From an uncultured Alphaproteobacteria bacterium (GTDB lineage: Bacteria; Pseudomonadota; Alphaproteobacteria; RF32; CAG-239): 64,000 nt of DNA. The DNA lies in the NCBI GenBank assembly GCA_910577205.1, contig CAJTMA010000001.1, positions 186,001-250,000 on the forward strand. The letters run 5' to 3'. Of the stretch, positions 42,190-52,027 are shown piece by piece. Under the pieces are notes generated by a model that saw only the letters and a list, made by a program, of their open reading frames with translations, had not been told where the DNA came from and searched no databases. The first letter of the stretch is position 1; every line of letters starts with the position of its first letter. The translations under genes were made by a program, and so were the position numbers.

Positions 42190-42913
42190 AACGGCGCTGT
42201 TCCTTAACCAATGTCGGCTGACGGATAATCAGGAAGACGGCGCGGTCATCGGTTTTGTGGGTTTGCTTCTGCATATTAAAGGTATCAGCGACAATTTGTT
42301 CCACATCGAGGTTATATTTTTGATTAAAATAATCGCGCAGGCCAAAAGCTTTGTCTTCATATGACAAGTTTTTGATATGGTAGAACTGTTTGTTTTTATC
42401 TAACCGCTGGCGGATGCTTAAAATCTCTTTGCCGCGGGAGAACAAATCAGCCAGCTGGACAAGGCGGTCATAGTCGTTATAGCGGACTTTTTGCAGAAAA
42501 TTGCGGGCCGTTTCAAAAGATTTTGTGTCATAAGTCGGGTAATCTTCGGCTTTGATATCCGGATCAATAAAATTATGGGTGATACAAATCGGCGCAACGT
42601 CAGGAAAGCCGATTTTGCGCAGATAGTTATAGCCCTCAAGGCTGTGCGGCACATGAGTGACGGTTTCATCCTTAATACGCCCGATGTCATGAAGCAAGCC
42701 CAGGATATATGCTGTGTCCGGGTTTAACGAGCCGGTTTTTCGGGCGATGTTTTCAGCTATTTTGGCGACGTTGAAGACATGGATACCATGTTCAAAGATA
42801 ATTCTTTGATTAGAACCGTTGTAAATTCGTTCCTGAAGATAACCGTTGGCAATTCTGACCGCAGTCATGCGTGACGGCAGATAAGCTTTCTCATAGTTGT
42901 TGATAGCTGACAT
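42179..42913 (-). CDS. HD-domain hydrolase, fourth paralogue
   Basis: 244 residues. EHGIHVFNVAKIAE, GLLHDIGRIKDE, HSLEGYNYL (Pro-His in place of Phe-His), ITHNFIDPDI and NDYDRLVQLADLFSRG align with the tandem triplet at 6.1-7.9 kb. It is longer, with a C-terminal extension (VADTFNMQKQTHKTDDRAVF) and no CxC tail (YNLDVEQIV in place of CGCDIYxLL). Its 3' end overlaps murU by 11 bp on the opposite strand. Metal-dependent phosphohydrolase by family; substrate unknown. Confidence 0.85.
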   Translation of the reverse strand: MSAINNYEKAYLPSRMTAVRIANGYLQERIYNGSNQRIIFEHGIHVFNVAKIAENIARKTGSLNPDTAYILGLLHDIGRIKDETVTHVPHSLEGYNYLRKIGFPDVAPICITHNFIDPDIKAEDYPTYDTKSFETARNFLQKVRYNDYDRLVQLADLFSRGKEILSIRQRLDKNKQFYHIKNLSYEDKAFGLRDYFNQKYNLDVEQIVADTFNMQKQTHKTDDRAVFLIIRQPTLVKEQRRSIV

Positions 42914-43054
42914 TTCTTTCCATTTTTATGTAAGTGGTTTTTACCTTTATAGCATTTTCGGAAGAGAATGACAACCCCTAAAAGCGGGGCAGATACAAAT
43001 AAAAGGGTGAGGTTTTTTGTTGACTATTATGCAGGCTGTTTTAAACTCCTGATT

Positions 43055-45934
43055 ATGACTGATAAAATTTATAATATTCCGGCGGGTTGCGCGTTTGCCG
43101 AGGTGCTGGCCGAAAAATTTCTCAATGAATATCGTGGCAGGGATTTAGAACTGACCGATGTTCTTTTTTTGTTGCCGAATCGCCGTGCCGTAAAAGCTTT
43201 GAAAGATGCTTTTGTGCGTTTGCAGGGGACAGCGCCGACCCTTTTGCCGCAAATGCTGCCGATTGGCGATGTGGAAGAAGACGAGCTGTTTTTGACCGGG
43301 TTTGACCAAGCTGCCGCTTTGGCTGCCCTTTCGCCGGCTATCAGTCGGGTGGAACGTCTGCTGCTGTTTACCAAAATCATAATGGCTAAGCCTATTGAAT
43401 ACGGAATTGAAAAGCTGGCGGCAAATCAGGCTTGTTATCTGGCGCAGGAGCTGGCAAACCTTATTGATACGGTTCACCAGCAGGGATTGGCTTTTGACCG
43501 CCTTGTTGATTTGGTGCCGGAGGAGTATGCCTCGCATTGGCAGGAAACGCTTAAATTTTTACAAATCATTACCGAATATTGGCCGCAGATTTTGGAAGAA
43601 AGGCATTTGGTCGATGCCTGCGACCGGCGAAATCAGCTGTTGGCTGCGCAAATAAAATTATGGCAGGAGAATCCGCCGCCAAAGAGGATTGTCGCGGCGG
43701 GAACAACTGCGGCTTTTCCTTTGATGAAAGAGCTGGTTAAAACGATTGCGGGGTTGGATAACGGGGAAATTTATCTGGCGGGAATCGACCGGTATCTTGA
43801 AGAAGATGCCTGGCAAGCCGTGGATGAAACTCATCCGCAGTTTGAATTGAAAGAGCTTCTGGCGTATCTGCAAATCAGCCGGGAAGATATTGCTGATTTG
43901 ATGCCGCCGGTTAATCCGGCTCGCAATGTGTTTATCAGCGAGGTTATGCGTCCGGCAGTGACCACCGACAAATGGCGGGATATTGGCAGCAAACAGCTGA
44001 GGCATGATGCGGTGGACGGGATAACCCTGATAAATTGTGCTGATGTCCGTGAAGAAGCTTTAACCATTGCTTTGTTATTGCGAGAGGCAGTGGAAACTCC
44101 CGGAAAGACCGCGGCATTGGTAACTCCGGACAGGGCTTTGGCGCGCCGGGTGGCGGCGGAGCTGGAACGCTGGAATCTGAAAGTGGATGATTCTGCGGGA
44201 AAACCATTGGCCTTAACGCCTTTAGGCATATTTTTGCGTTTGGCGGTTCAGGCTTGTGAAGAAGATTTTCGTCCGGTGGCGTTGCTGAGTTTGTTAAAAC
44301 ATCCGCTGACTTGTTTGGGGCTTGATGGTTTCAAAGTGCGAAAAACGGCGCGGGAGTATGAAAAGAAAATCTTGCGCGGCGGTAAAGAAGACGAGGCTTT
44401 GGCGGCTTTTGTCGAGCAGGCCAAAACCTTACTCAGGGATTTGTATGACGCTTTGCATCAGTCTTCGGTTGATTTTAAAACCCTGTTAGGCTTGCATATT
44501 AAAACTGCGGAAGCTCTGGCCGCAACGCCGGATAAAGACGGGGCGCAGGTGTTATGGAAAGGCGAGGCGGGGGAGGCCGGAGCGGCTTTTATTGCTGATT
44601 TGTATGCTGAGGCCGGAGTTTTGGGGAATATCAGCGGCAGGGATTATCGCGGGTTATTAGAGGCTTTAATGTCCGGGGTGACGGTACGTCCTAAATACGG
44701 TACGCATCCGCGGTTGAGTATTCTCGGACCGATTGAAGCCAGATTGACGCATTTTGACCGGGTGATTATTGGCGAAGTAAATGAAAATATTTGGCCGCAG
44801 GCTGTGACGGCTGACCCTTGGATGTCACGGCCGATGAAGCGCGAATTTGGTTTTCCTCTGCCGGAGAGGACTGTCGGTGTCGGGGCTTATGATTTCAGCC
44901 AGTTGCTGGCTAATGAGGAAGTCTTTTTAACCCGTGCGGAACGGGTTATGGGAACGCCGATGGTAAAATCACGGTGGTGGATGCGTCTGGAAACCGTTCT
45001 CAAAGCTTTAAATATTCCGATGGACAGCCTGGAAGATAACATATTCAAAAGCTGGGCAAAATTTTTGGATCGCAGCGAATCCTTCAAGCGCCTTTTGCCG
45101 CCTGCGCCGAAACCTCCGGTCAGCGCAAGGCCGCGGGTATTATCCGCCAGTGCGATTGAGAACTGGATGCGCGACCCGTATATTATTTTTGCCAAGTATA
45201 TCTTGCGCTTAAAGAAGTTAGATGATTTGGAGCAGGAAGTCACTTTTGCCGATTACGGGACGATTATTCATGCCGTTTTAGAGCAATTTAACCGTAAGTA
45301 TAACCGCCAATATCCGGCAAATGCCAAAGAAGAGTTGTTGGCTTTGGGGCGACAATATTTTGCCGAAAATGCGATTGCTGCCGAAACAAGGGCTTTCTGG
45401 TGGCCGAATTTTGAAAAAACCGTGGATTGGCTGACCGCTAAAGAGAAGCTGTATCGGCCGGGTATCCGCGAAGTTCATAATGAAGTTGAAGGGCATTTCA
45501 GTTTTGAAGCGCCGGCCGGTACTTTTACCATCACCGCCAAGGCTGATCGCGTGGATGAAACCCTTGATGGGGGAATTAATATCATAGATTATAAAACCGG
45601 GCAGGCACGAACACCGAAAGAGGTTGCCTGTGGTTATGCGCCCCAGTTGCCGATAGAAGCCATCATTGCCCGCGAGGGCGGTTTTGACGGTATTTCCGCA
45701 GCAGAAATTTCCGCATTAATTTATTGGCAGTTAGGCCGCAAAGAAACCTTGATTGATGCTGATTTAGACGATGTTTTAAATACCAATCTCAAAAACCTCC
45801 GGGAACTGGTTGCCCTCTTTGATTTCCCCGAAACAGCCTATATCAGCAAGCCCAACCCCAAGTATGCGCCGAAGTATTCGGATTATGAGTTGTTGGCTAG
45901 GGTGAAGGAGTGGTCCATTGCCGAATCTGATTAG
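43055..45934 (+). CDS. addB: Double-strand break repair protein AddB
   Basis: 959 residues from the ATG at 43055 (MTDKIYNIPAGCAFAEVLAE); a frame from 42968 adds 29 unlikely residues. The alphaproteobacterial AddB helicase-like part (DVLFLLPNRRAVKALKDAFV, LSILGPIEARLTHFDRVIIG, ENIWPQAVTADPWMSRPMKR) has no canonical Walker A. The C-terminal PD-(D/E)xK nuclease has YGTIIHAVLEQF and INIIDYKTGQARTPKEV. With AddA it processes broken ends and loads RecA. Its stop codon lies inside long-hairpin element 3. Confidence 0.93.
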   Translation: MTDKIYNIPAGCAFAEVLAEKFLNEYRGRDLELTDVLFLLPNRRAVKALKDAFVRLQGTAPTLLPQMLPIGDVEEDELFLTGFDQAAALAALSPAISRVERLLLFTKIIMAKPIEYGIEKLAANQACYLAQELANLIDTVHQQGLAFDRLVDLVPEEYASHWQETLKFLQIITEYWPQILEERHLVDACDRRNQLLAAQIKLWQENPPPKRIVAAGTTAAFPLMKELVKTIAGLDNGEIYLAGIDRYLEEDAWQAVDETHPQFELKELLAYLQISREDIADLMPPVNPARNVFISEVMRPAVTTDKWRDIGSKQLRHDAVDGITLINCADVREEALTIALLLREAVETPGKTAALVTPDRALARRVAAELERWNLKVDDSAGKPLALTPLGIFLRLAVQACEEDFRPVALLSLLKHPLTCLGLDGFKVRKTAREYEKKILRGGKEDEALAAFVEQAKTLLRDLYDALHQSSVDFKTLLGLHIKTAEALAATPDKDGAQVLWKGEAGEAGAAFIADLYAEAGVLGNISGRDYRGLLEALMSGVTVRPKYGTHPRLSILGPIEARLTHFDRVIIGEVNENIWPQAVTADPWMSRPMKREFGFPLPERTVGVGAYDFSQLLANEEVFLTRAERVMGTPMVKSRWWMRLETVLKALNIPMDSLEDNIFKSWAKFLDRSESFKRLLPPAPKPPVSARPRVLSASAIENWMRDPYIIFAKYILRLKKLDDLEQEVTFADYGTIIHAVLEQFNRKYNRQYPANAKEELLALGRQYFAENAIAAETRAFWWPNFEKTVDWLTAKEKLYRPGIREVHNEVEGHFSFEAPAGTFTITAKADRVDETLDGGINIIDYKTGQARTPKEVACGYAPQLPIEAIIAREGGFDGISAAEISALIYWQLGRKETLIDADLDDVLNTNLKNLRELVALFDFPETAYISKPNPKYAPKYSDYELLARVKEWSIAESD

Positions 45935-46050
45935 TTTTATGTTGTATCTAGAGCAATTTTACAGAATACCAAAAAATTCACGTATTATTATGTACGCTAA
46001 AATTTTTTGGTTTCTTAGAAATTACTCTATCTATCAACCTAAAACTAATC
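45929..46050. repeat. Long-hairpin element 3 (shared apex family)
   Basis: 122-bp palindrome. The outer arms GATTAGTTTTATGTTG / CAACCTAAAACTAATC have one mismatch and include the addB stop. Inner arms are CCAAAAAATT / AATTTTTTGG, and the apex is TTCACGTA-N8-TACGCTAA (45977-46000). Its right arm is included in the 111-bp tandem repeat that follows. Confidence 0.7.
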
Positions 46051-46232
46051 ATATTATAAGGGCGCTCCGAGCGTCACTTCTATCTATCTCTCTAAACGCA
46101 ATTTTGAGGCGGGGTTTGGGGTTTCTTAGAAATTACTCTATCTATCGACCTAAAACTAATCATATCATAAGGGTGCTCCGAGCGTCATTTCTATCTATTT
46201 CTCTAAACGCAATTTTAGTGTGGTATTTGAGA
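46011..46232 (+). repeat. Tandem duplication, two units of 111 bp
   Basis: Units at 46011-46121 and 46122-46232 differ at only a few positions within the first 95 bp (TTTCTTAGAAATTACTCTAT start, GCTCCGAGCGTCA in the middle). The period is exactly 37 codons, so a frame stays open across both units (45918-46280), but I do not consider it a gene. It fills most of the addB-addA gap. Confidence 0.9.
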
Positions 46233-46269
46233 TTTTTTAAAAATTGCTTTATTTACAAGGTATATCGCT

Positions 46270-49200
46270 ATGAACAGTGAAGACATATCCATCATTCGCA
46301 AAGAGCGGGGAAAGTTGGCGACCGCGCAGCAGCGTCGGGCGGCGAATCCTTTGCGCTCTGTATGGGTGGAAGCTTCTGCCGGCACGGGAAAGACCAAAGT
46401 TTTATCTGACCGGGTATTACGTTTGCTGCTCAGCGGCGTGGCGCCGTCTAAAATTCTTTGTTTGACTTATACCAAAGCCGCGGCCGTGGAAATGAGTTCG
46501 CGTATTGCCGGGCGGTTAAGCCGCTGGGCGGTTGCCGATGAGGAAACTCTACATAAAGAGCTTTTGGCATTGTTGGGCGAACTGCCTGAAAGCCAAAAGG
46601 ATTATGCCAAGCTGGAAGCGATGGCGCGGCAATTATTCGCTGTTTTGCTGGATACGCCGGGCGGCATGAAAATCCAGACCATACACAGCTTTTGTCAGGA
46701 GATTTTGAAACGCTTTCCGCTGGAAGCAAAAGTTTCGCCTTATTTTGAAGTGATGGATGACCGGACGGCGTCTGAAGCTTTGGCTGATATTCAACGCGGA
46801 TTGTTGTTGAAGATTGAAGAAGAGCCAGATGGGTTTGTCGGTCAGGCTTTAGCTTTTTTGACCCGGCAGGTGAGCGAATTTAAGTTTCCGCAGATTATGG
46901 AAACAATAGCCGCGAATCGAAATAGAATCAGCAAGCTGCTGGCTTCCTTTGCCGATGAGGAGGCGTTGAAAGAAGAATTGGCGCGGCGGCTTGATGTTAA
47001 TCCGGCGGAGAGCGAATTAAGCCTGTTGCGGCGTTTTATGGCCGAGATAAACCGGGATGATTTAACAGCAATGCGCGAGGCTTGGTTTAAAGGGGCGGCG
47101 ACAGATGTTAAAAATGCGGAAATTTTAGCGCGTTTGAGTGAAGACGAATATCCCGAGGCGGCGTTTGAGGTTTATCAAAAATTGTTTTTAACCAAAGACG
47201 GCAGTCCCAAAGCCAAAGCCGGAAGCAAAGGGGCTTTGGCCGCGTGCCCACGTTTGGATGATATTTTTTATCGTGAAGCCGAGCGGCTGCAAATTCTTCA
47301 AAACAGCCTGACGGCTTTGCGGGTTTATGCTTCGACAGCGGCAGTATTGACTTTGGCGGGAGAACTTATCGGCGGCTATAATTATTATAAAAAAATCCAT
47401 TCTAAAATGGATTATGAAGATTTGATTGTGTTAACCCGCGATTTGCTGGAAGACAAGAGCGTGGCGGACTGGGTGTTGTATAAGCTGGATGGCGGTATAG
47501 ACCACGTGTTGATTGATGAAGCGCAAGACACGTCGCCAAACCAATGGGCGATTGTCAAGGCTCTGACCGAAGAATTTTTTAATCATGCCGACCGGGTGAG
47601 AACGGTGTTTGCGGTGGGTGACCGCAAGCAGTCAATCTATAGCTTTCAAGGTGCTGACCCGCGCGAATTTGAGAATATGCGGCGTTATTTTGCTGACAAG
47701 GCATCTAATTTTGATAAAGTGAAGCTTGAAGTTTCTTTCCGGTCGACTGCCAGCGTCTTAGACAGCGTCAATATGGTTTTCAGAGATGATTATGCCAAGC
47801 AAGGCGTGGTTTTGGAAAATGAAGACATAACCCATATTCCGTTTCGGACAGGGGATGGCGGCAAGGTTGAAATTTGGCCGCTGGTAGAACCGCAGGAAGG
47901 TGAAAATCCGGATATGTGGCGGCCGCCGGTTGAGCGTTCGGTTGGGGAATCGACATCTTCGCGTCTTGCGAAAATGATTGCCGCAAAGATTAAAGAACAG
48001 GTAAGCCGCGGCGATATTCTGGTGTCGCAGAACCGTCCGTTACGCTATAGGGATTATATGATTTTGGTGCAGCGCCGCAACAGCTTTGTCGAGGAAATGG
48101 TGCGCGAGTGCAAAAATGCCGGGGTTAATGTTGCCGGGGTTGATAAAATCCGTCTGCTGGAACAAATTGCGGTGCAGGATTTGGTGGCGCTCGGAAAATT
48201 TTTGTTGCTGCCAACGGATGATTTGACTTTGGCTGAGGTTTTGAAGTCGCCGCTGTTTGGGCTAAGCGATGATGATTTGTTTGCTTTGTGTTATAACCGT
48301 GGCGGGGCATCAGTCTGGACAAGGCTGTGCGATAATGAAAATTACCGTGAAACCTATCTGTTGTTGCGCGATTTGCTGGATATGGCGGATTATGTGCGGC
48401 CGTTTGAGCTGTATGCTTATGTGTTAAATAAGCAAAACGGGCGGCGTAAGTTTGTAGAACGCATGGGGTTGGAAGTTGAGGACGGGCTGGACGAGTTTGT
48501 TAATCTGACTTTGGCTTATGAACAAGAGCATATTCCCAATTTGCAGGGCTTTATCCAATGGATTGCCGGAGATGAAATAGAGATTAAGCGCGAACTTGAG
48601 CAGAGCGAAGCGGATGCCGTGCGGATTATGACCGTGCATGGCTCTAAAGGATTGCAAGCTCCGGTGGTTATTCTGCCGGATACGGTTCGGATGGTGAATG
48701 TGCGCAAAGAAGGCGGTTTGTTGTGGGATGATTTGTTTTATTATCCTTTGTCTTCCGGCGATTATGACAAGAACTGCTGCCGGATAAAAGATGAAGAAAC
48801 TGTTCGCGCCAATGAAGAATATAAACGTCTGCTGTATGTGGCGTTGACCCGTGCCGAAGACCGGTTATGCGTCTGCGGTTATCGGCAAAATACGGCAGCT
48901 AAAGATGAATCGTGGTATGGTATTTGCAAACGCAGCTTGGCGCAATTGGGCAGTGATGACGGGGCTGGAAATGTGGTTTATGAAACACCGCAAAGGCTGG
49001 CTGTAAATGCAGAAGAATCGTCAGAAAGTAAGAAGTTTATTCGTCCTGATTTTCCGTGGATGACACAGGCTGCGCCGGAAGAGAATCCTTTGGCAAAACC
49101 ATATACCCCATCCCGTCCGGATGAGGATGACAGCGATGTGGCACTAGTTTCGCCGATAAGCGATGATGGCTCAAACCGTTATCAGCGGGGACGGATTATT

Positions 49201-49641
49201 CATAAACTGCTACAATTTTTGCCGGATGTGCAAGCGGCTGATAAGAGGCTGGTTATTGCTGAATTTTTGGCAAAAAATGCGCCGGAAATGTCGTCATCCC
49301 AAGCGGAGCGAATCCAAAACGAGGTTTTGCGGTTGCTTGAGGATGAGAAGTTTAAGCCTTTGTTTGCGCCTGGTTCAAAAGCAGAAGTTCCGATTATCGG
49401 CGAAGTTGACGGGCGGATTATTTCCGCACAGGTAGACCGTTTGGTGGTGACTGACAGCGAAGTGATGATTGTCGATTTTAAAACGAATCGTCCGGCAGCT
49501 AAAAGTTTAAATGAAGTGCCGGCTGTTTACTTTAAACAGTTGCGGGCTTATCGGGATCTGTTGGCGAAAATATATTCAGGCAAAACAGTGAAGAGTTATA
49601 TCCTGTGGACCGATACGGCGCAAATTATGCAAATTGAATGA
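46270..49641 (+). CDS. addA: Double-strand break repair helicase-nuclease AddA
   Basis: 1123 residues. UvrD-like helicase: Q motif TAQQRRAANPLRSVWV, Walker A VEASAGTGKTKVLSDRVL, Walker B VLIDEAQDTSPNQW, GDRKQSIYSFQGADP, VMTVHGSKGLQAP-type motif V (IMTVHGSKGLQAPVVILPD) and the VALTRAEDRL motif VI. The C-terminal RecB-like nuclease has SAQVDRLVVTDSEVMIVDFK with the catalytic Asp and Lys. It forms AddAB with the preceding gene. It begins 335 bp after addB, beyond element 3 and the tandem repeat, so it may have its own promoter. Confidence 0.95.
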   Translation: MNSEDISIIRKERGKLATAQQRRAANPLRSVWVEASAGTGKTKVLSDRVLRLLLSGVAPSKILCLTYTKAAAVEMSSRIAGRLSRWAVADEETLHKELLALLGELPESQKDYAKLEAMARQLFAVLLDTPGGMKIQTIHSFCQEILKRFPLEAKVSPYFEVMDDRTASEALADIQRGLLLKIEEEPDGFVGQALAFLTRQVSEFKFPQIMETIAANRNRISKLLASFADEEALKEELARRLDVNPAESELSLLRRFMAEINRDDLTAMREAWFKGAATDVKNAEILARLSEDEYPEAAFEVYQKLFLTKDGSPKAKAGSKGALAACPRLDDIFYREAERLQILQNSLTALRVYASTAAVLTLAGELIGGYNYYKKIHSKMDYEDLIVLTRDLLEDKSVADWVLYKLDGGIDHVLIDEAQDTSPNQWAIVKALTEEFFNHADRVRTVFAVGDRKQSIYSFQGADPREFENMRRYFADKASNFDKVKLEVSFRSTASVLDSVNMVFRDDYAKQGVVLENEDITHIPFRTGDGGKVEIWPLVEPQEGENPDMWRPPVERSVGESTSSRLAKMIAAKIKEQVSRGDILVSQNRPLRYRDYMILVQRRNSFVEEMVRECKNAGVNVAGVDKIRLLEQIAVQDLVALGKFLLLPTDDLTLAEVLKSPLFGLSDDDLFALCYNRGGASVWTRLCDNENYRETYLLLRDLLDMADYVRPFELYAYVLNKQNGRRKFVERMGLEVEDGLDEFVNLTLAYEQEHIPNLQGFIQWIAGDEIEIKRELEQSEADAVRIMTVHGSKGLQAPVVILPDTVRMVNVRKEGGLLWDDLFYYPLSSGDYDKNCCRIKDEETVRANEEYKRLLYVALTRAEDRLCVCGYRQNTAAKDESWYGICKRSLAQLGSDDGAGNVVYETPQRLAVNAEESSESKKFIRPDFPWMTQAAPEENPLAKPYTPSRPDEDDSDVALVSPISDDGSNRYQRGRIIHKLLQFLPDVQAADKRLVIAEFLAKNAPEMSSSQAERIQNEVLRLLEDEKFKPLFAPGSKAEVPIIGEVDGRIISAQVDRLVVTDSEVMIVDFKTNRPAAKSLNEVPAVYFKQLRAYRDLLAKIYSGKTVKSYILWTDTAQIMQIE

Positions 49642-49733
49642 GGTTTTTCGATAATAAGGCTTTAATAAATAAAAATATCTATTATATTAGAAGCATCTGA
49701 CAGACACATATTTACTTTTGAAAGGGAATGACG

Positions 49734-50048
49734 ATGAAACAAATTTCTGACAGCCAGTTTGAAGCAGAGGTTTTGAATGCCAAAGGTTTGGTTTTGGTTG
49801 ATTTTTGGGCTGAGTGGTGCGGACCTTGCCGTCAGCTTGGGCCGATTTTGGAAGAAGTTTCCAAGGAAATGGGAGATAAATGCCAGATTTGCAAAATGAA
49901 TGTGGATGAATCTCCGAACACCGCAGCTCAATATGGTATTCGCAGCATTCCGACCATGTTTTTGTTCAAAGACGGCAAACAGGTTGACGTTAAAGTTGGT
50001 CTGAACTCCCAGTCTTCTTTGGTTTCTTGGCTGAATTCTCACGCATAG
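49734..50048 (+). CDS. trxA: Thioredoxin
   Basis: 104 residues from the ATG at 49734, 7 bp after GAAAGGG; the ATG at 49728 is too close to that site. The active site is FWAEWCGPCRQLGP and the cis-Pro loop is IRSIPTMFLFKDG. It reduces disulfides of cytoplasmic proteins. The addB-addA-trxA order is conserved in alphaproteobacteria. Confidence 0.96.
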   Translation: MKQISDSQFEAEVLNAKGLVLVDFWAEWCGPCRQLGPILEEVSKEMGDKCQICKMNVDESPNTAAQYGIRSIPTMFLFKDGKQVDVKVGLNSQSSLVSWLNSHA

Positions 50049-50066
50049 AGGATACTTTGCTACAAT

Positions 50067-50092
50067 AAAAAGCCGCCATTGGGCGGCTTTTT
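50067..50092. terminator. Bidirectional terminator after trxA
   Basis: The stem AAAAAGCCGCC / GGCGGCTTTTT with a 4-nt loop lies between convergent trxA and the cysteine-rich gene. Confidence 0.9.
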
Positions 50093-50098
50093 ATTGAA

Positions 50099-51685
50099 TT
50101 AGTATTTTATCATGGGCAGAACAAATCCCGCCGAGTTAACTTTAGCAGACCAAGACCAATCTTGTCCATTCCGCCAATAAGAATCATCCATTATCTTATC
50201 ACAGTGATAGCTGTCGCCATCATCATCAACTCTTTGTTCATTTGATGATTGATAGGCTGATTTATAGTCGTCAAAAACAATAGGTTCTGATCCCGGGATT
50301 AATTCTTGTGTATCTCTTATAGAATCCTTATTTTTATGAAAAATATCTAGGTCGCGCATACTCGGCACAAACCAGTTTCCTTTGCCGCACCAGCTCCCTG
50401 AAGGGCAGCCAGTTGCGGGTTGGTAATTGTTGGCGAAGATGAATGTATTATAGTTTAAGCCGTGGGCTTTGCCGTAAGCCAAAACAATTTCTGTATTAGC
50501 CTTGCCATCCGGAGCACAGGATGAAGCACATTCGCTACAGTTTTTCAAATCAGGAATATCAACTTGTATGGTATGCAGTTGATCGTAATTTCCCCATTCT
50601 TTTAGCGCGTAGGAATATATATACCGGCATCTTAACCGAGCTTGGGCTTCGGGTAAAGATGAGGAGGTAACGCATTTTTCAACCTTGGACTCATTGGCTC
50701 CAAGATTATTAATCGCAGCGGCAATTCTAAGGTTTTCATCAACCACGATACCGATAGCAATTTTATTGGGCAGATACTGCCTCGAAGTGGTACGGTCGGA
50801 ATAGAGAATTAAGCCCGGTTTGATACATTTGTCATACTTCCCGCCACAGGAGTTGCCGGCGAGTTGGAAATCGCCCGAGCAGTTTGAACTGTCATACTGG
50901 AACTTGCTGTCGCAGCACTCCTTGCAGGTATCGAATTTTTTTGTTGTGCCGCTCCAGCAAGTTTTAGCGCCGGTCGCCCCGCCACAGTCGCAAGTCTTGA
51001 AGCCATCGCAAGGCGCTTCGCTGCGTTTGTATTTCATTGTGCCGCAGGAGTTACAGATTTCACCTGGGACGTAACCATGCGCCGAAGCCTCCGCCGAGGT
51101 ATAAGTAAATCCCGCGCAGGGATTACACACGCAAGTCTTGTATTTACTGTCATAAGGGCAAGCTCTGTCCCCGATTTTGCCGACCTCACAGTTGGAGGCA
51201 TATCCGGCATCTCGACAAGCCCGGGCATTATCTGTTTCGCAGGATTTATATAAGGTTGAGCTGTGCGGACATTTGCCAGACAAATATTTAGGCAAGGTAC
51301 AAGACGTTACATTATATCCATTGCCGCGACACCAGGTGTCCGGGTCAATACATTCTTTAACAAAGGAGCTGTCTTCGGTACAGGCTTCACCGGGAATATA
51401 TCCGGCAGGACAACCTTTATGCAAATAGCCCCGTGATTTGCATAAGTCACCGGGATTAAACTCTTGTCCGCCGGGATTGCTGCCGCCAAATTTTAATCCG
51501 CCGTCATTGGTGATAAAATGCACTGCCGCTAATTTAAGAAATTGTGCAGGCTTCGATTCAAAGGCTTGGTTTTGGCTTGTATCTACGAGGGAGGCATACG
51601 CCGAAGATAAGGAAGCGAAAGCAGTCTGCGGCAGAACTAAGGAGAATGCCGAAGACCATAATAAAGATTTGCTGATTATTTTCAT
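50099..51685 (-). CDS. Large secreted cysteine-rich protein with DUF1566-like C-terminus
   Basis: 528 residues from the ATG at 51685, the same start as its paralogue at 1235 (GAGGTG ribosome site and identical leader). Signal peptide with cleavage near SSAYA, then the shared DTSQNQAFES. A long cysteine-rich part follows with repeated C-x-C and GYxPGEIC modules (about 70-300), then a segment shared with the 2286-3305 product (ILYSDRTTSRQYLPNKIAIG). The C-terminus (GNWFVPSMRDLDIFHKNKD; YWRNGQDWSWSAKV) resembles the Lcl/DUF1566 fold of surface proteins, which carries WxLPS and WSS-type motifs. Probably exported and disulfide-rich; role unknown. Confidence 0.8.
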   Translation of the reverse strand: MKIISKSLLWSSAFSLVLPQTAFASLSSAYASLVDTSQNQAFESKPAQFLKLAAVHFITNDGGLKFGGSNPGGQEFNPGDLCKSRGYLHKGCPAGYIPGEACTEDSSFVKECIDPDTWCRGNGYNVTSCTLPKYLSGKCPHSSTLYKSCETDNARACRDAGYASNCEVGKIGDRACPYDSKYKTCVCNPCAGFTYTSAEASAHGYVPGEICNSCGTMKYKRSEAPCDGFKTCDCGGATGAKTCWSGTTKKFDTCKECCDSKFQYDSSNCSGDFQLAGNSCGGKYDKCIKPGLILYSDRTTSRQYLPNKIAIGIVVDENLRIAAAINNLGANESKVEKCVTSSSLPEAQARLRCRYIYSYALKEWGNYDQLHTIQVDIPDLKNCSECASSCAPDGKANTEIVLAYGKAHGLNYNTFIFANNYQPATGCPSGSWCGKGNWFVPSMRDLDIFHKNKDSIRDTQELIPGSEPIVFDDYKSAYQSSNEQRVDDDGDSYHCDKIMDDSYWRNGQDWSWSAKVNSAGFVLPMIKY

Positions 51686-51725
51686 AATACACCTCACAAA
51701 TATAACTGAATCAAAGCCTGAATGT

Positions 51726-51754
51726 AGAATAGCACATCGAAAGCAATCTGTCAA
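51726..51754 (-). promoter_or_regulatory. Sigma-70-type promoter of the large cysteine-rich gene
   Basis: On the minus strand TTGACA (51754-51749), a 17-bp spacer and TATTCT (51731-51726). It matches the arrangement at 1166-1194, after which both genes share an identical leader of about 50 bp. Confidence 0.65.
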
Positions 51755-51833
51755 TCATTAATGAAGGGTAATTTTTTGTTGGTCTAAAGGAAATAGATAA
51801 TTGGGATGAGGTTTAAAACAATGTTATTATAAC

Positions 51834-51921
51834 CTCAAGATGACGTGAGCATTGGTACGATATTCTCATTTAATGTCACTCTCCGGCTTGACCGGAGAGT
51901 CTAGGTAATAAGTAGGCTTTA
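51834..51921. repeat. Intergenic repeat, copy A
   Basis: About 88 bp starting CTCAAGATGACGT and holding CTCTCCGGCTTGACCGGAGAG. It matches 62555-62646 in inverted orientation, with matching flanks (AAGGCTT/AAGCCT; AATGTCACT/AGTGACATT). A palindromic ATTACGAGCGAAGCGAAG string at 51994-52011 has a relative at 62247. The gap 51755-52027 has no gene. Confidence 0.7.
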
Positions 51922-52027
51922 TTATAAACCTGGATTACCCGCTCTGGCCGGGTAATGACAAAAAGCTGGAATGATATTTTCACATCCGCGGCGGGGCATT
52001 ACGAGCGAAGCGAAGTTATCTCAGCGA

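Noticed and set aside
42968..43054. N-terminal extension of AddB
   Set aside because: The 29 extra residues are unlike AddB and the ATG at 43055 gives the expected N-terminus.
45918..46280. 120-codon plus-strand frame between addB and addA
   Set aside because: It spans hairpin element 3 and two 111-bp tandem units. The open frame follows from the period being 37 codons, and there is no ribosome site or protein-like composition.
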